Assembly (NCBI RefSeq): GCF_000449425.2
Contig: NZ_AVHW01000089.1
Location: 124,001-188,000 of the forward strand
Reading direction: 5' to 3'
DNA length: 64,000 nt
Source of the DNA: Clostridioides difficile CD160
GTDB taxonomy: Bacteria > Bacillota > Clostridia > Peptostreptococcales > Peptostreptococcaceae
Below are positions 45,224 to 53,613 of the stretch, piece by piece. The position numbers and the translations under genes are program-made. The notes beneath the pieces were generated by a model, which worked only from the letters and a program-made list of their open reading frames with translations, had not been told where the DNA came from and made no database searches. The stretch's first letter is position 1. The number at the start of each line of letters is the position of its first letter.

Positions 45224-46699
45224 TTATAATAAAATAGTTATAATATTAGAGCTTCCTTCATTTACAATTTTTTGTAGAGTCTTTTGCATCTTAACTCTTA
45301 TTTCTTCTGGCATAGTATACAATTTACTTTGTAATTGCTCTTTCACTAAATCATGAAGTGACTTACCAAACATATTTGATTCCCATAAATCTGCTGGTTG
45401 CTCTTCAAACACCTCCATAAGATATTTTATCATCTCTTCACCTTGATTTTGATTACCAACTATTGGAGAGACTTCTGTAGATATATCTGCTTTTATAATA
45501 TGAAGTGATGGTGCATTAGCTCTTAGCTTGATACCATATTGTTTTCCTTGCTTCATTATTTCTGGTTCCTCTAAACTAAGTTCTTCTAGTGAAGGGGCTA
45601 CTACTCCATATCCTTTTATCTTAGCATCTACTAAAGCACTTTCTATTTTATCATACTCATTTTTAACTTTAGATAATCTAGTTATTAGGCTAAGCAATTG
45701 ATAATCTCCCTCAATTTTAAACCCACTCTTTTCTTCAAGGATATTATAGAATAAATCTTGCTTTGTCTGTAAATCAATATTTATAACTCCTTCTCCTAAC
45801 TCTACATTATCAACACCTGTATCTTCCAAAAACTCTAACTCAGAAAAGCCTTGCATAATACCTTCTATATCTCTTATTTTACCTATATCTATAATACTTT
45901 GTTTTAATGTTGTTATTATGCTACTTTTTATCCAATGATTTCTCTCAAGACCTTCAACCCATTTAGGTAAATTGATTCTTATTTCTGTAAGTGGGAAATC
46001 ATACAATACAGCTTCCATAACTTCCTCGATGTCATCTTCTTCCATTTCAACTACATTCATTGGAAGAACTGGAACTTCATACTTTTCTTCCAATTCATTT
46101 CTAAGCATACTTGTTTCCTCACTTTTTGGACTTAGAGTATTTAAAACCACAGCAAATGGTTTTTTAAGACTTTTTAATTCCTGTATAACTCTTTCTTCTG
46201 GCTCTACATAACTTTTTCTGTCAATACCAGTAACTGAACCATCTGTCAAAACAACTATCCCTATTGTAGAATGGTCTTTTATGACTTTTTTAGTTCCTAT
46301 CTCTGCTGCCTTTTCAAACGTCATAGCTTCTTGTGACCAAGGAGTTGATACCAATCTTTGTTTTCCACCTTCCTCATGCCCTAAAGCTCCTTCAACTATG
46401 TATCCAACACAATCTACCATTCTTACTTTTAAAGATACTGTGTCTTTTATTTTAATTTCTACACCATCTGCTGGTACAAATTTTGGTTCTACTGTCATTA
46501 TTGTTTTGCCTGAACCACTTTGAGGTATCTCATCTCTTGTTCTATCTTTTTTAAACTCATTGTCTATATTTGGGATAACCAACTTTTCCATGAATTTTCT
46601 TATAAAAGTTGATTTTCCTGTTCTTACAGGACCCACTACTCCAATATATATATCCCCTTGAGTCCTTTTGGATATATCTTCGTATATGTTATTATTCAT
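45224..46699 (-). CDS. spoIVA: Stage IV sporulation protein A (coat basement-layer ATPase)
   Basis: Mother-cell ATPase that polymerises around the forespore and anchors the spore coat. 491 aa, matching the family's 492. NNIYEDISKRTQGDIYIGVV, Walker A GPVRTGKSTFIRKFM (about residues 24-38), AEIGTKKVIKDHSTIGIVVLTDG, and the C-terminal FGKSLHDLVKEQLQSK...NIITILL tail needed for SpoVM-dependent localisation. ATG 46699 follows TAGGAGG; the six extra upstream residues have no site. A sigma-E-like promoter precedes it. Confidence 0.97.
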   Translation of the reverse strand: MNNNIYEDISKRTQGDIYIGVVGPVRTGKSTFIRKFMEKLVIPNIDNEFKKDRTRDEIPQSGSGKTIMTVEPKFVPADGVEIKIKDTVSLKVRMVDCVGYIVEGALGHEEGGKQRLVSTPWSQEAMTFEKAAEIGTKKVIKDHSTIGIVVLTDGSVTGIDRKSYVEPEERVIQELKSLKKPFAVVLNTLSPKSEETSMLRNELEEKYEVPVLPMNVVEMEEDDIEEVMEAVLYDFPLTEIRINLPKWVEGLERNHWIKSSIITTLKQSIIDIGKIRDIEGIMQGFSELEFLEDTGVDNVELGEGVINIDLQTKQDLFYNILEEKSGFKIEGDYQLLSLITRLSKVKNEYDKIESALVDAKIKGYGVVAPSLEELSLEEPEIMKQGKQYGIKLRANAPSLHIIKADISTEVSPIVGNQNQGEEMIKYLMEVFEEQPADLWESNMFGKSLHDLVKEQLQSKLYTMPEEIRVKMQKTLQKIVNEGSSNIITILL

Positions 46700-46730
46700 A
46701 TTATTCCTCCTATACATCTAATCTTATTAA

Positions 46731-46758
46731 ATTATATTTAGAGTTAGGGGTTAATATT
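46731..46758 (-). promoter_or_regulatory. Possible sigma-E promoter of spoIVA
   Basis: AATATTA (46758-46752), a 13-bp gap, then AATATAAT (46738-46731), like the ATATT / CATACAAT-type pair used by sigma-E. The start codon is 32 bp downstream. Confidence 0.45.
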
Positions 46759-46769
46759 CTTAAAATAGA

Positions 46770-46846
46770 AAAATAAAGACCAGCAATATTAAATTGAATT
46801 ACATAGAAAAATTTGTGAATTTCAATGTAAATTAAATTAATATGCT
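46770..46846 (-). terminator. Probable terminator of the MFS operon
   Basis: Long imperfect inverted repeat (AGCATATTAATTTAATTTACAT paired with ATGTAATTCAATTTAATATTGCT, both listed with mismatches), ending GTCTTTATTTTTC on the minus strand. Confidence 0.6.
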
Positions 46847-46869
46847 AGCCCAAATAGTAGTGAGTTATA

Positions 46870-48165
46870 TTAACTGACTTTAGTAATACTTTCACTTGAC
46901 TTATTATTCATTTGAATAAGCTCTTTACGTCTTTCTTTGGTCATATTCATCCATACAAATGTAAACACCAATCCAATTATAGTTACTATAGTAAGAGCTA
47001 TAAAGTAATATTTATATCCAGTCACACCTGGAAATGTATCTAATATCTTTCCTGCTGCTAATGGACAAAGTACTTCTGGAAGATATCCTAATGTAGCAAC
47101 TATACCTATAGCAGTTCCTGATATTGATAATGAATAATTACCTTCTTCAAGTAATGAATAGTGTAAGCCTTGAATTGCATACATAGATACATATATTGCA
47201 ACACATCCAATCAATAATATATAAATCATAGATGCTTTTGTTGGTGTAAGTATTACACCTAAAAGACCTATAATCATAAGTATAAATCCATAAGATATAA
47301 TCTTTGATGAACCAACCTTATCTCCAAGTAACCCAGAAACAGCCGATGCTACTGGTCTACAGTATTGAGCTAATATTGATATTGCAGATGCAAATACTAC
47401 TGTTGCTCCAAATGCCTCAGTTGAATATGGTGTGAAGTAGTAAAATGACATATTAGCTGAATATGAACAAAACATGATTATTGTTATTACCCATGTATGA
47501 GGCATTTTTATCACCGCAAAGAAAGCTTCTTTATCAAACTTAGCTGATACTTCTTTTTCATTATCCTTTAACTTTAAAAATACTAATACTCCAACTATTA
47601 CATTTATAGCTGAATACAGTACTATAATAGCTGTAAGACCAGTTTTATCACTTACTTTCGACGAAATGTAACCAAATAATACCAATACTAGGGATAAATG
47701 AATTGCATTGGTAATTCCACGACCACTTTCCATAAATCCAAAAGCCTTACCTTGTTCATTTTCAGATGCTAACATCCTAACAGCTTTTACAAGAGCTGGC
47801 CAAAAAGTAAGAATCGTCGTTATTCCCCATAAAGCATGGATTAAAAATACAACAATATATGGAGGATAGAGAGTTAATACAAGCCCTAATACTCCTGTAA
47901 TAATTAAGGAACCTGAAAGTAGCTTTCTAGCTGAAATACGATCTGCTAAGAAGCCACCAAAAAGGTACGATACCATTGCAAGGAGGCCATAAATACTTCC
48001 TAAACTTCCCATTTGTGTGTTTGTAAGATTGAACGCTTGTGAAAAGGTATCATAATAATAGTTCTTTAAATACGGTAAAGCATATATAAATGCTCCTGCT
48101 ACAAAGAGTATTATCAATACTTTGAAATTTTTCCAAATGCTTGGTTTGTTTGCTTCAGTTGACAT
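46870..48165 (-). CDS. Major facilitator superfamily transporter
   Basis: 431 aa, 12 membrane segments. MFS motif A-like GGFLADRISARKLL between helices 2 and 3 (about residues 70-83), GFMESGRGITNAIHL in helix 5, and SGLLGDKVGSSKII in the second half. Substrate unknown; it somewhat resembles organic-anion and sugar-phosphate MFS carriers. It is last in an apparent operon after the M24-family gene and permease 2, with a 110-bp gap and a good AGGAGGG site. Confidence 0.82.
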   Translation of the reverse strand: MSTEANKPSIWKNFKVLIILFVAGAFIYALPYLKNYYYDTFSQAFNLTNTQMGSLGSIYGLLAMVSYLFGGFLADRISARKLLSGSLIITGVLGLVLTLYPPYIVVFLIHALWGITTILTFWPALVKAVRMLASENEQGKAFGFMESGRGITNAIHLSLVLVLFGYISSKVSDKTGLTAIIVLYSAINVIVGVLVFLKLKDNEKEVSAKFDKEAFFAVIKMPHTWVITIIMFCSYSANMSFYYFTPYSTEAFGATVVFASAISILAQYCRPVASAVSGLLGDKVGSSKIISYGFILMIIGLLGVILTPTKASMIYILLIGCVAIYVSMYAIQGLHYSLLEEGNYSLSISGTAIGIVATLGYLPEVLCPLAAGKILDTFPGVTGYKYYFIALTIVTIIGLVFTFVWMNMTKERRKELIQMNNKSSESITKVS

Positions 48166-48275
48166 ATTCCCTCCTTATGTAAGTACTCATAAATTTTTAT
48201 AATGACTTCCTACTTAGTTATTTAAAATACAATAGAAATTATTAGTGTATTATTTTTTGATTCGTACATATATTT

Positions 48276-49694
48276 TTACTTATGAGAAATTCCTGTGTTA
48301 TTCAACATTTTCTTTTCATAATTCTTCCATATCATTAAGCCTGTTATTATGACAAAAAGTCCTCCACCTATCATCTCAATCTCATAAACTATATTATCTT
48401 TTAAAGTTTCCATGACTGGTGCTGTTGAGAAAAGTATACCAATAACAGTCACTACAAGTACCATCCTAGCTATATTTATACAAACCAAATTACTTTTGGA
48501 AATTGAATAAGGTCTTTCTTCATTTGGTCTTGTCTTTCTCAGCCTTATATAAGATGTGAAAAGCAACACATATGGAAATAATGCGGTTAATGCTGTCATA
48601 GTAACAAGAACATTATATATATTGTCCACTGATGGCAATAAATTTGAGCCTATAAGAAGTAGACTTACGATTATAGCTTGAATCAATACTGCATTTGATG
48701 GTATATTGTGTTCATTTGTATCAGTTAATTTCTTAGGAAATACGCCTTCTTTTACATTTCCAAAAAGCATCTTTACTGGACCTGCTATATAAAGTATTAA
48801 TGCTCCAAGTACTGATAAGGTTATTCCAAACGCAACCACTCTTATAAACCAGTTTCCTATACCTAAATCTTGTGCAACCTTAGCTAATGCATCGAGTATA
48901 CCTGTCGATGCTGCAATTTCATTTGGAGGAAGTATCATTGTTATTGCTACTGAACCTAGAATATAGATTCCTCCTATTAACACAGCTACTGTCAATATAG
49001 CTTTGGGAAAGTTTTTCTTAGCATTATCCATTTCAGTTATAAAATTAGCAGTCGTTTCAGCTCCTGATAGAGCAAATATTATGGCAGATATAGAAACTAA
49101 TGCATTTGCATCTATCTTTGGTAATATATTTTGAATTGTATATACAGATGCTGATGGAGCTTTTTTAAGAATAACTACAGACATAAATGCCATTACTATA
49201 AGTAATATCGCAGGAATTGTAGAACCTAATGCTCCTGTGTTTGTAAAGAATTTTCCAAATGCCATTCCTCGAGTACTTATTAGGGATAATATCCAGAATA
49301 TTATAAGTGAAAGTACTAAAATAAATATTTTATTGTTTGATAGTTCTGGATTTCCAAGCATATAGGCAATGTTTATAGCTAAAAATGTCAAAAAAGAAGA
49401 ATACCAAAATATCTTTGATGTCCAATTTAACCATGACACCATAAATCCCCACTTTTCTCCATAAGCTTGTTTAACCCACTCTCCAAGTCCACCATCTCTT
49501 GGATATGTTGCTGCCAACTCTGCACATATAAGTGATGCTGGTACAAAGAATATAAAAGCAAACAATAACCAAACTGGTATTGAACCAAGACCCAAACCAA
49601 AACTAGAAGCAGTAGATTTAGCTATCCATCTAATCCCAAATAATGCTGATATATTCATAAATACTAAATCCCAAAATCCAATTTTCTTTTTCAC
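48276..49694 (-). CDS. APC-superfamily amino-acid permease (copy 2)
   Basis: 472 aa, 12 membrane segments, near-collinear with the permease at 21872-23275 (shared WIAKSTASSFGLGLG, DGGLGEWVKQAYGEKWGF, SGAETTANFITEMDNAKK). The start is GTG 49694 behind TTGGAGG. It sits in an operon behind a creatinase-like M24 protein, 47 bp apart, under a divergent TetR regulator. The shared permease-M24 pairing suggests the transporter imports the substrate of the partner enzyme; that substrate is not known. Confidence 0.85.
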   Translation of the reverse strand: MKKKIGFWDLVFMNISALFGIRWIAKSTASSFGLGLGSIPVWLLFAFIFFVPASLICAELAATYPRDGGLGEWVKQAYGEKWGFMVSWLNWTSKIFWYSSFLTFLAINIAYMLGNPELSNNKIFILVLSLIIFWILSLISTRGMAFGKFFTNTGALGSTIPAILLIVMAFMSVVILKKAPSASVYTIQNILPKIDANALVSISAIIFALSGAETTANFITEMDNAKKNFPKAILTVAVLIGGIYILGSVAITMILPPNEIAASTGILDALAKVAQDLGIGNWFIRVVAFGITLSVLGALILYIAGPVKMLFGNVKEGVFPKKLTDTNEHNIPSNAVLIQAIIVSLLLIGSNLLPSVDNIYNVLVTMTALTALFPYVLLFTSYIRLRKTRPNEERPYSISKSNLVCINIARMVLVVTVIGILFSTAPVMETLKDNIVYEIEMIGGGLFVIITGLMIWKNYEKKMLNNTGISHK

Positions 49695-49741
49695 TATAAT
49701 TCCTCCAATTTTAAATTTACTTGAATATATTCATACTCTAA

Positions 49742-50881
49742 TTAAATATCAAGTATAAGGTCTTCAACACTTCTTGGATAATTAGTTATAATTGTAGCAC
49801 CATTCTTACCCACTATTGCTGTATCAGAGTGTCTAAATCCTCCAACTCCAGGTATATATATTCCTGGCTCCATAGAAAATACCATACCTTCTTCTAATAT
49901 TAATTCATTGTCAAATCTTAAATATGGTTCTTCATGCTCTGATAAACCTAAGCCATGTCCAATCCTATGATTTGCATATAGTTCTAGACCATGTTTTGCA
50001 ACAACAGCTCTTGCTGCTTCATCAACCATTCTTGCTGGTATACCAGCTTTTATTGTATCTAATCCCGCCTGTTGAGCCTCCACTGCTATCTTAAATACTT
50101 CTTTTTGTCTTTCCGTTGGCTTACCTATGATAAAAGTTCTCTCATTTTCTGCTCTATAATTTTCATACCAAACCTGTCTACTATGTATCACTATATCTCC
50201 TCTTTGAAGTATTCTAGTATTAGAATCTAAATGTGGTTGTGCTGTTCTATCGATACCAGAACAAGTCCAGTTTGCAAACCCTATATATGTATCAGGATAA
50301 TTTTCAGATACATATTTTAACAAAGCATTGTCCCCTGCTACATCAAATTCCAACTCACTCATTCCAACTCTAACATTTTCCAAAGACCCTTTTATACATA
50401 TATCAGATAAATAACCAGCTATCTTCAAAAATTCTATCTCTTCTGCATCTTTTACATATCTCATTTCAAATATTTTACTTCCAATATCTTTAATGTCAAA
50501 TGACTTATCAGTTATATATTCTGAGAAGCTTGCAGACACTATATCTTTTTCTATTCCAACAATTGTTCCTTTAGGATATCTACTTAAAATTATATCTAAA
50601 TAATGCTTATGCGATATTCCATGTTCTTTCATTTCTGGTATTTCATAATATACATATACATTATCAACTTTTGCAACTTCTTTAGCATGTAATTCTTCTA
50701 ATCCAGGTACTATTAGTTCTATTTTATCTTTAGTTACTACTGTTACAATTGGTCTAGAATAAGTTATTGCTTTAAATCCACTAATATAAAATTGATTATC
50801 TGGTTCAAATATTAAACCAATTTCAATGTTTTTTTCACTCATATACTTTCTTAATCTTTCTATTCTCATGTTATTTGACAT
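49742..50881 (-). CDS. M24-fold hydrolase with altered metal site (creatinase/ectoine-hydrolase-like)
   Basis: 379 aa; creatinase N-terminal domain (1-145) plus pita-bread domain. At the usual D..D..H..E..E positions I read: VIHSRQVWYENYRAENERTF (first Asp replaced by Ser or His, second by Glu), HRIGHGLGLSEHE (His kept), FSMEPGIYI (Glu kept), and GGFRHSDTAIV where the last Glu becomes Ser. A two-metal aminopeptidase is therefore unlikely. Creatinase and ectoine hydrolase share this fold without metal, so C-N hydrolysis of a small zwitterion is a fair guess. Start ATG 50881 behind AGAGGTG. First gene of the operon with permease 2 and the MFS carrier. Confidence 0.8.
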   Translation of the reverse strand: MSNNMRIERLRKYMSEKNIEIGLIFEPDNQFYISGFKAITYSRPIVTVVTKDKIELIVPGLEELHAKEVAKVDNVYVYYEIPEMKEHGISHKHYLDIILSRYPKGTIVGIEKDIVSASFSEYITDKSFDIKDIGSKIFEMRYVKDAEEIEFLKIAGYLSDICIKGSLENVRVGMSELEFDVAGDNALLKYVSENYPDTYIGFANWTCSGIDRTAQPHLDSNTRILQRGDIVIHSRQVWYENYRAENERTFIIGKPTERQKEVFKIAVEAQQAGLDTIKAGIPARMVDEAARAVVAKHGLELYANHRIGHGLGLSEHEEPYLRFDNELILEEGMVFSMEPGIYIPGVGGFRHSDTAIVGKNGATIITNYPRSVEDLILDI

Positions 50882-51006
50882 AGTACACCTCTTTCTTAAT
50901 ATTTAGATAATTTATTTAATACAACAATGATAAATATCTTATTTTTAAAATCTTTAATATTTTAATCCTTGTTGCATTTGTATGTAAATCAAATTTATTT
51001 GTGATT

Positions 51007-51036
51007 ATTTTATCATAATCATGATTATTTTGTCAA
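51007..51036 (-). promoter_or_regulatory. Promoter of the M24-permease-MFS operon
   Basis: TTGACA (51036-51031), 18-bp spacer, TAAAAT (51012-51007). The spacer is almost entirely filled by a 14-bp palindrome, so a bound repressor would block the polymerase. Confidence 0.8.
51015..51028. promoter_or_regulatory. Operator site 1 (TetR)
   Basis: ATAATCATGATTAT, a perfect palindrome between the -35 and -10 of the operon promoter. Confidence 0.75.
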
Positions 51037-51046
51037 TCATGATTAT
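51035..51046. promoter_or_regulatory. Operator site 2 (TetR)
   Basis: AATCATGATTAT, overlapping the upstream edge of the same -35 box, about 19-20 bp from the centre of site 1. Confidence 0.7.
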
Positions 51047-51127
51047 GTTTTAAATATTTTTTATTTTAGTTTTATTTTAAATTATCTAAAAAATAACAAT
51101 ATATATTAGGTGTTAGAACATTATTCT

Positions 51128-51156
51128 TGATTTATAGTAAATTTAATGATAAAATC
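51128..51156 (+). promoter_or_regulatory. Promoter of the TetR gene
   Basis: TTGATT (51128-51133), 17-bp spacer, TAAAAT (51151-51156), overlapped at its downstream end by operator site 3. Confidence 0.7.
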
Positions 51157-51165
51157 ACGATTATA
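51154..51165. promoter_or_regulatory. Operator site 3 (TetR, autoregulatory)
   Basis: AATCACGATTAT, a one-base variant of sites 1 and 2, overlapping the -10 of the TetR gene and so suggesting self-repression. Confidence 0.65.
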
Positions 51166-51197
51166 TAAACTATATTGATTATTTGTAGGTGAATAAA

Positions 51198-51848
51198 ATG
51201 ACAAATAAAGAATTACAAAAAAAAAGGATATTAATGTACTTCATAGAAGCTGCTCAAAATATTATGGAAAATGAAGGTATAGAAAATATTACGCTACGTA
51301 AAGTTGCAAATATGGCTGGCTACAACAGCTCAACTCTATACAACTATTTTAAAAATTTAGACCACCTAATATCATTTGCATCTATAAAATATTTTAAAGA
51401 GTACAATCTGAGTATTTCTAGGTGCATAGAAGGGGTTACTGATGAATATCAGAAATATATAATTATGTGGAAATTATTTTGTAAACATTCTTTTGAAAAT
51501 GCTGAGGCTTTTTATAAGATATTTTTTAACTTGTCTAGCGAGGAACTCAGTTATATAACAAAACAGTATTATAATATGTTTCCAGAAGATTTAGGTACTC
51601 ATGATAGTGATATCTCCCTAATGATTACAGGAAAAAGTATAAAAGAAAGAAATAAAATACTATTGAATAATCTTGTAGATGCACAATATATACCCGCAAA
51701 AGATTTAGATATAATAAATGATATAATTATCTCGTTTTATCAAAATCTCTTATTCTTAAAAAAGAACATAGAGAAAAATTCTAATGATGATGAATTAACT
51801 GTAAAAATGATTTCTTCTATTGAATACATAATAAAACATGCTAAATAA
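51198..51848 (+). CDS. TetR-family regulator of the M24-permease operon
   Basis: 216 aa. Helix-turn-helix at about residues 22-52 (ITLRKVANMAGYNSSTLYNYFKNLDHLI), then a helical ligand domain without a recognisable subfamily. ATG 51198 lies 7 bp after AGGTG; the GTG at 51189 is inside that site. Divergent from the operon it probably controls, with three copies of the same palindrome in the gap. The ligand is probably the transported compound. Confidence 0.87.
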   Translation: MTNKELQKKRILMYFIEAAQNIMENEGIENITLRKVANMAGYNSSTLYNYFKNLDHLISFASIKYFKEYNLSISRCIEGVTDEYQKYIIMWKLFCKHSFENAEAFYKIFFNLSSEELSYITKQYYNMFPEDLGTHDSDISLMITGKSIKERNKILLNNLVDAQYIPAKDLDIINDIIISFYQNLLFLKKNIEKNSNDDELTVKMISSIEYIIKHAK

Positions 51849-51856
51849 AATTAAAA

Positions 51857-51884
51857 TAGCCCTCTTTTATATAAAAGAGGGCTA
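51857..51884 (-). terminator. Terminator between the TetR and gpsA genes
   Basis: TAGCCCTCTTTT/AAAAGAGGGCTA with a 4-base loop, U-rich on the minus strand (ATTTTAATTTTATTT); it ends the der-plsY-gpsA operon and may also stop the TetR transcript. Confidence 0.85.
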
Positions 51885-51915
51885 AAATATATCTATTATT
51901 TTACATTTCAATGAT

Positions 51916-52935
51916 TTATATATCATCACCTAAAACTACTTCTTCCATTTCATGCTTTTTACTTCTCATCATTAGTTCTATTCCAACTTCCTTTGGATCT
52001 GAACCTTTATTTATTACAGAGTATATAGCATTAGTTATTGGCATGTCTATATTCAACTTTTCAGCTACATCATGTGCTACTTCAGTCGCAGTTATACCTT
52101 CTACAACCATCTTGACTTCTTTTAAAGTATCTTCTAAGCTCATACCTTTACCTATAAGTATACCAGCTCTTCTATTTCTACTATGCATACTTGTACAGGT
52201 AACAATTAAATCTCCTATTCCTGAAAGACCTGCAAATGTAGGCATGTTAGCTCCCATAGCAATTCCAAGTCTACTCATTTCACTAATACCTCTTGTCATA
52301 AGAGCAGCTTTTGCATTGTCACCATACCCTAATCCATCACATATCCCAGCTCCAAAGGCTATAATATTTTTTAATGCTCCTCCAAGTTCTACTCCAACTA
52401 TATCTGGATTCGTATAAACTCTAAGTTTAGGGCTCATAAATAAATCTTGTATCCTCTGTGCTATTTTTAACTCTTTAGAAGCTACTACTACTGTGGTAGG
52501 GATATCTTTTGCTACTTCTTCAGCATGAGATGGTCCAGATAGTATTACATATGGATTTTGTGGTAATTCTTCTTCACAGACTTGAGATAATCTAAGTCCA
52601 GTACCTTTTTCGAGACCTTTTGCTACATTAACAATAATTTGTCCCTCTTTTATAAATGGTTTTATTTTTTGACAAGTACTCCTTACGGCCTGTGATGGAA
52701 CTGCTAAAACTATCACCTTACAATCTTTTATAGTTTTTTCTATATCAGTACTTATAGTTATATTATTTGGAAATAATACTCCTGGTAAATAGTCTGTATT
52801 TTCTTTAGTTCTGTTTATTTTTTTGGCTTGCTCTTCTTTTCGAGTCCACATACTCACATCGTTACCTTTTTTTGCGAGACCTAAAGCTAATGCACTTCCC
52901 CAACTTCCAGTACCTAATACACATACTTTCTCCAT
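51916..52935 (-). CDS. gpsA: Glycerol-3-phosphate dehydrogenase [NAD(P)+]
   Basis: Reduces dihydroxyacetone phosphate to sn-glycerol-3-phosphate for phospholipids. 339 aa. NAD(P)-binding GTGSWGSALALGLAKKG (about residues 8-24), VAKGLEKGTG, ILSGPSHAEEVA, the catalytic lysine in GGALKNIIAFGAG (about 190) and AALMTRGISEMSRLG. ATG 52935 follows AGGTGGTG; four upstream residues lack a site. Cotranscribed after plsY, the enzyme that uses its product. Confidence 0.96.
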   Translation of the reverse strand: MEKVCVLGTGSWGSALALGLAKKGNDVSMWTRKEEQAKKINRTKENTDYLPGVLFPNNITISTDIEKTIKDCKVIVLAVPSQAVRSTCQKIKPFIKEGQIIVNVAKGLEKGTGLRLSQVCEEELPQNPYVILSGPSHAEEVAKDIPTTVVVASKELKIAQRIQDLFMSPKLRVYTNPDIVGVELGGALKNIIAFGAGICDGLGYGDNAKAALMTRGISEMSRLGIAMGANMPTFAGLSGIGDLIVTCTSMHSRNRRAGILIGKGMSLEDTLKEVKMVVEGITATEVAHDVAEKLNIDMPITNAIYSVINKGSDPKEVGIELMMRSKKHEMEEVVLGDDI

Positions 52936-52965
52936 GTTTAACACCACCTGAGTATAATATATTTA

Positions 52966-53580
52966 CTATTCTTTCTTTTGACCAATCTTTCTCTCTGTCC
53001 CATTTAATAATCGCTTTATATTTGCTCTGTGATTATATATTACTGATGCGGTTAAAAACAAAGCTACTATTAAACCAGCTTTATTTTTTACTATAATCAT
53101 AAATATTGGTGAACATCCTATTCCTACAACAGAACCTAAAGAAACATACTTTGTTATAACTACCACCAATATAAATACTGCTAGACACATTAGTGTTATT
53201 ACTGGATTTACAGCGAGCATTGCTCCTAACGAAGTTGCAACACCTTTACCTCCTCTAAACCCTAAAACTGCTGGCCAATTATGACCTGCCACAACACATA
53301 TAACTGCCAGATATCCAGCTAAAAGAGTATCTATACCAACTAATCTTGCTGCAAGCTCTGATATTAAAACAGCCATTACACCTTTAAGAACATCACCTAA
53401 AAATGTCATTGCTCCTGCTCTTTTTCCAAGTGTCCTAAGCACATTTGTTGAACCTGCATTACCTGAACCTTGAGTCCTTATATCAACTCCAGCAATTCGC
53501 TTTGCAACTATGTATGAAGTCGATATGTTACCTAAAAGATATGCAACTACAGCGATAATTATATAACTAAATATCTCCAC
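52966..53580 (-). CDS. plsY: Acyl-phosphate glycerol-3-phosphate acyltransferase
   Basis: Membrane enzyme making lysophosphatidic acid from acyl-phosphate. 204 aa, five membrane segments. The three conserved loops are visible: GSGNAGSTNVLRTLGKRAG (about residues 37-55), AGHNWPAVLGFRGGKGVATS (about 100-119), and YNHRANIKRLLNGTE (about 183-197). The start is GTG 53580 behind AAAAGGGGGA. Between der and gpsA, as in many Clostridia. Confidence 0.96.
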   Translation of the reverse strand: MEIFSYIIIAVVAYLLGNISTSYIVAKRIAGVDIRTQGSGNAGSTNVLRTLGKRAGAMTFLGDVLKGVMAVLISELAARLVGIDTLLAGYLAVICVVAGHNWPAVLGFRGGKGVATSLGAMLAVNPVITLMCLAVFILVVVITKYVSLGSVVGIGCSPIFMIIVKNKAGLIVALFLTASVIYNHRANIKRLLNGTERKIGQKKE

Positions 53581-53613
53581 TGAATTTCCCCCTTTTAGTT
53601 ATATTTTAAATAC

